Shown in pieces: positions 63,372 to 64,000 of a DNA stretch of 64,000 bases; within the stretch, counting starts at the first letter, position 1, and every line of letters begins with the position of its first letter. The stretch covers positions 14,781,151 to 14,845,150 of the forward strand of contig NC_045143.1 of assembly GCF_008831285.2 (NCBI RefSeq), given 5' to 3'. The DNA comes from Nymphaea colorata. Its lineage: Eukaryota > Streptophyta > Magnoliopsida > Nymphaeales > Nymphaeaceae. Position numbers and translations under genes: made by a program. The notes below the pieces were generated by a model, which saw only the letters and a program-made list of their open reading frames with translations, had not been told where the DNA came from and searched no databases.

Positions 63372-64000
63372 CTGCAAGGCAACCAGATCGCGAGACATTT
63401 TAATGGCTGAAAACTGGAAAACAACCACATATTCGTGGGCATATGAACCTCATGTGTGTTTCAACCACTCCTTAATTTTACTTAGGGCCAATTGCAAGCA
63501 TCCAACCGCTCTCAAGGGCATAGCATAGCGAATTGGATAAATGACTTCACTAATTACAATCTAGCTATATTAAACTTAGCAGCGTGGTGCCCAGCAGGCA
63601 TCGGTAAGAAAGAGTAAAATAAATGAAAAATTAACAAGAAAATATAAAAATAACTTGATAAAAATGATGTTTTGGCAATGATAGAAATGAAGATAAATAA
63701 TTTAACTTAAGTTTTAAATTCTGAAGAAAAATTCTAAAAATTAGGAAAAAGTAAAACAAATGAAAAACTAACTGCAAAATATAAAAGTAACTTGATGGGA
63801 TGATAAAAATGATGTTTTGGTAATGATAGAAATGAAGATGAATAATTTAACTTAAGGTTTAAATTTTCAAGCAAAAATAACGTAAAAATAATGAGAAAAA
63901 AACACGGCAAAAATGCGAGAATTTTATTTCGACGTTTTTTAAACAAACGGTGAAAAAACAGGCTTTTTCGCTTTCATTGTTTTTTAAATTTTTTGTCATG
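63372..64000 (-). other. Probable intron of the HAD gene with tandem repeat
   Basis: Two diverged copies of a 137 bp unit start at 63614 and 63751 (GTAAAA(T/C)AAATGAAAAA, then ATGATGTTTTGG and AATTTAACTTAAG). The last 120 bases (A/T-rich with ACACGG and GACGTTTTTT) resemble the right half of the CATTGTCAC MITE family and run off the window. No further HAD exon was seen. Confidence 0.55.

Overview
This is a 64 kb piece of a large, transposon-rich plant nuclear genome, almost certainly an angiosperm. The evidence is Ty1/copia elements primed by initiator Met-tRNA, plant-type LINEs, a CACTA element with a plant Transposase_24 gene, hAT elements, long LTRs and many AT, GA and TC microsatellites. 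I saw no bacterial genes, CRISPR arrays, rRNA, convincing tRNA genes or organelle inserts. The species cannot be fixed from the sequence; very long, repeat-filled introns would suit an early-diverging angiosperm, a magnoliid or another large-genome plant.

Only two host genes could be supported, both on the minus strand and both partial. (1) 16,308-23,057 holds the first three coding exons of NAA20, the NatB N-terminal acetyltransferase catalytic subunit. Exons 1 and 2 are short and split by an 85 bp intron; exon 3 lies 6.4 kb away, and the remaining exons are beyond the left edge, so intron 3 is at least 16.3 kb. (2) 63,171-63,371 is the last coding exon of a HAD-type phosphatase resembling plant pyrimidine 5'-nucleotidases; its 5' part lies beyond the right edge.

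Layout. 1-16,307: NAA20 intron 3. It carries a hAT-like MITE split by Copia A (minus, 1,817-11,023), which is itself split by Copia B (plus, 2,737-7,474). It also holds a second MITE copy and a decayed hAT transposase (about 12,680-15,080) interrupted by a 759 bp non-autonomous hAT element. 16,308-23,160: NAA20 exons, intron 2 and promoter side. About 24,500-36,345: a cluster of long, non-coding, LTR-like sequences in opposite orientations with long TA tracts. 36,482-43,280: a LINE (minus) split by Copia C (37,055-42,059), the youngest LTR element here. 44,277-53,600: a probable 9.3 kb CACTA element with a decayed transposase-like gene, an inserted MITE and a BRCT-like exon, possibly captured from a PARP gene. 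54,005-56,250: a second LINE (RT and zf-RVT). 58,058-61,615: a very large solo LTR (3.56 kb) with a perfect 5 bp target duplication. 61,621-64,000: unique-looking sequence and the HAD exon.

How the parts relate: nothing here looks like a new multi-gene system. Most of the window is layered transposon decay inside and between two host genes. The most useful results are the split NAA20 gene, whose exons are too short to show as long ORFs, the MITE family with TIR CATTGTCAC and 8 bp duplications, and the nested insertion order. All autonomous-type elements carry visible breaks.
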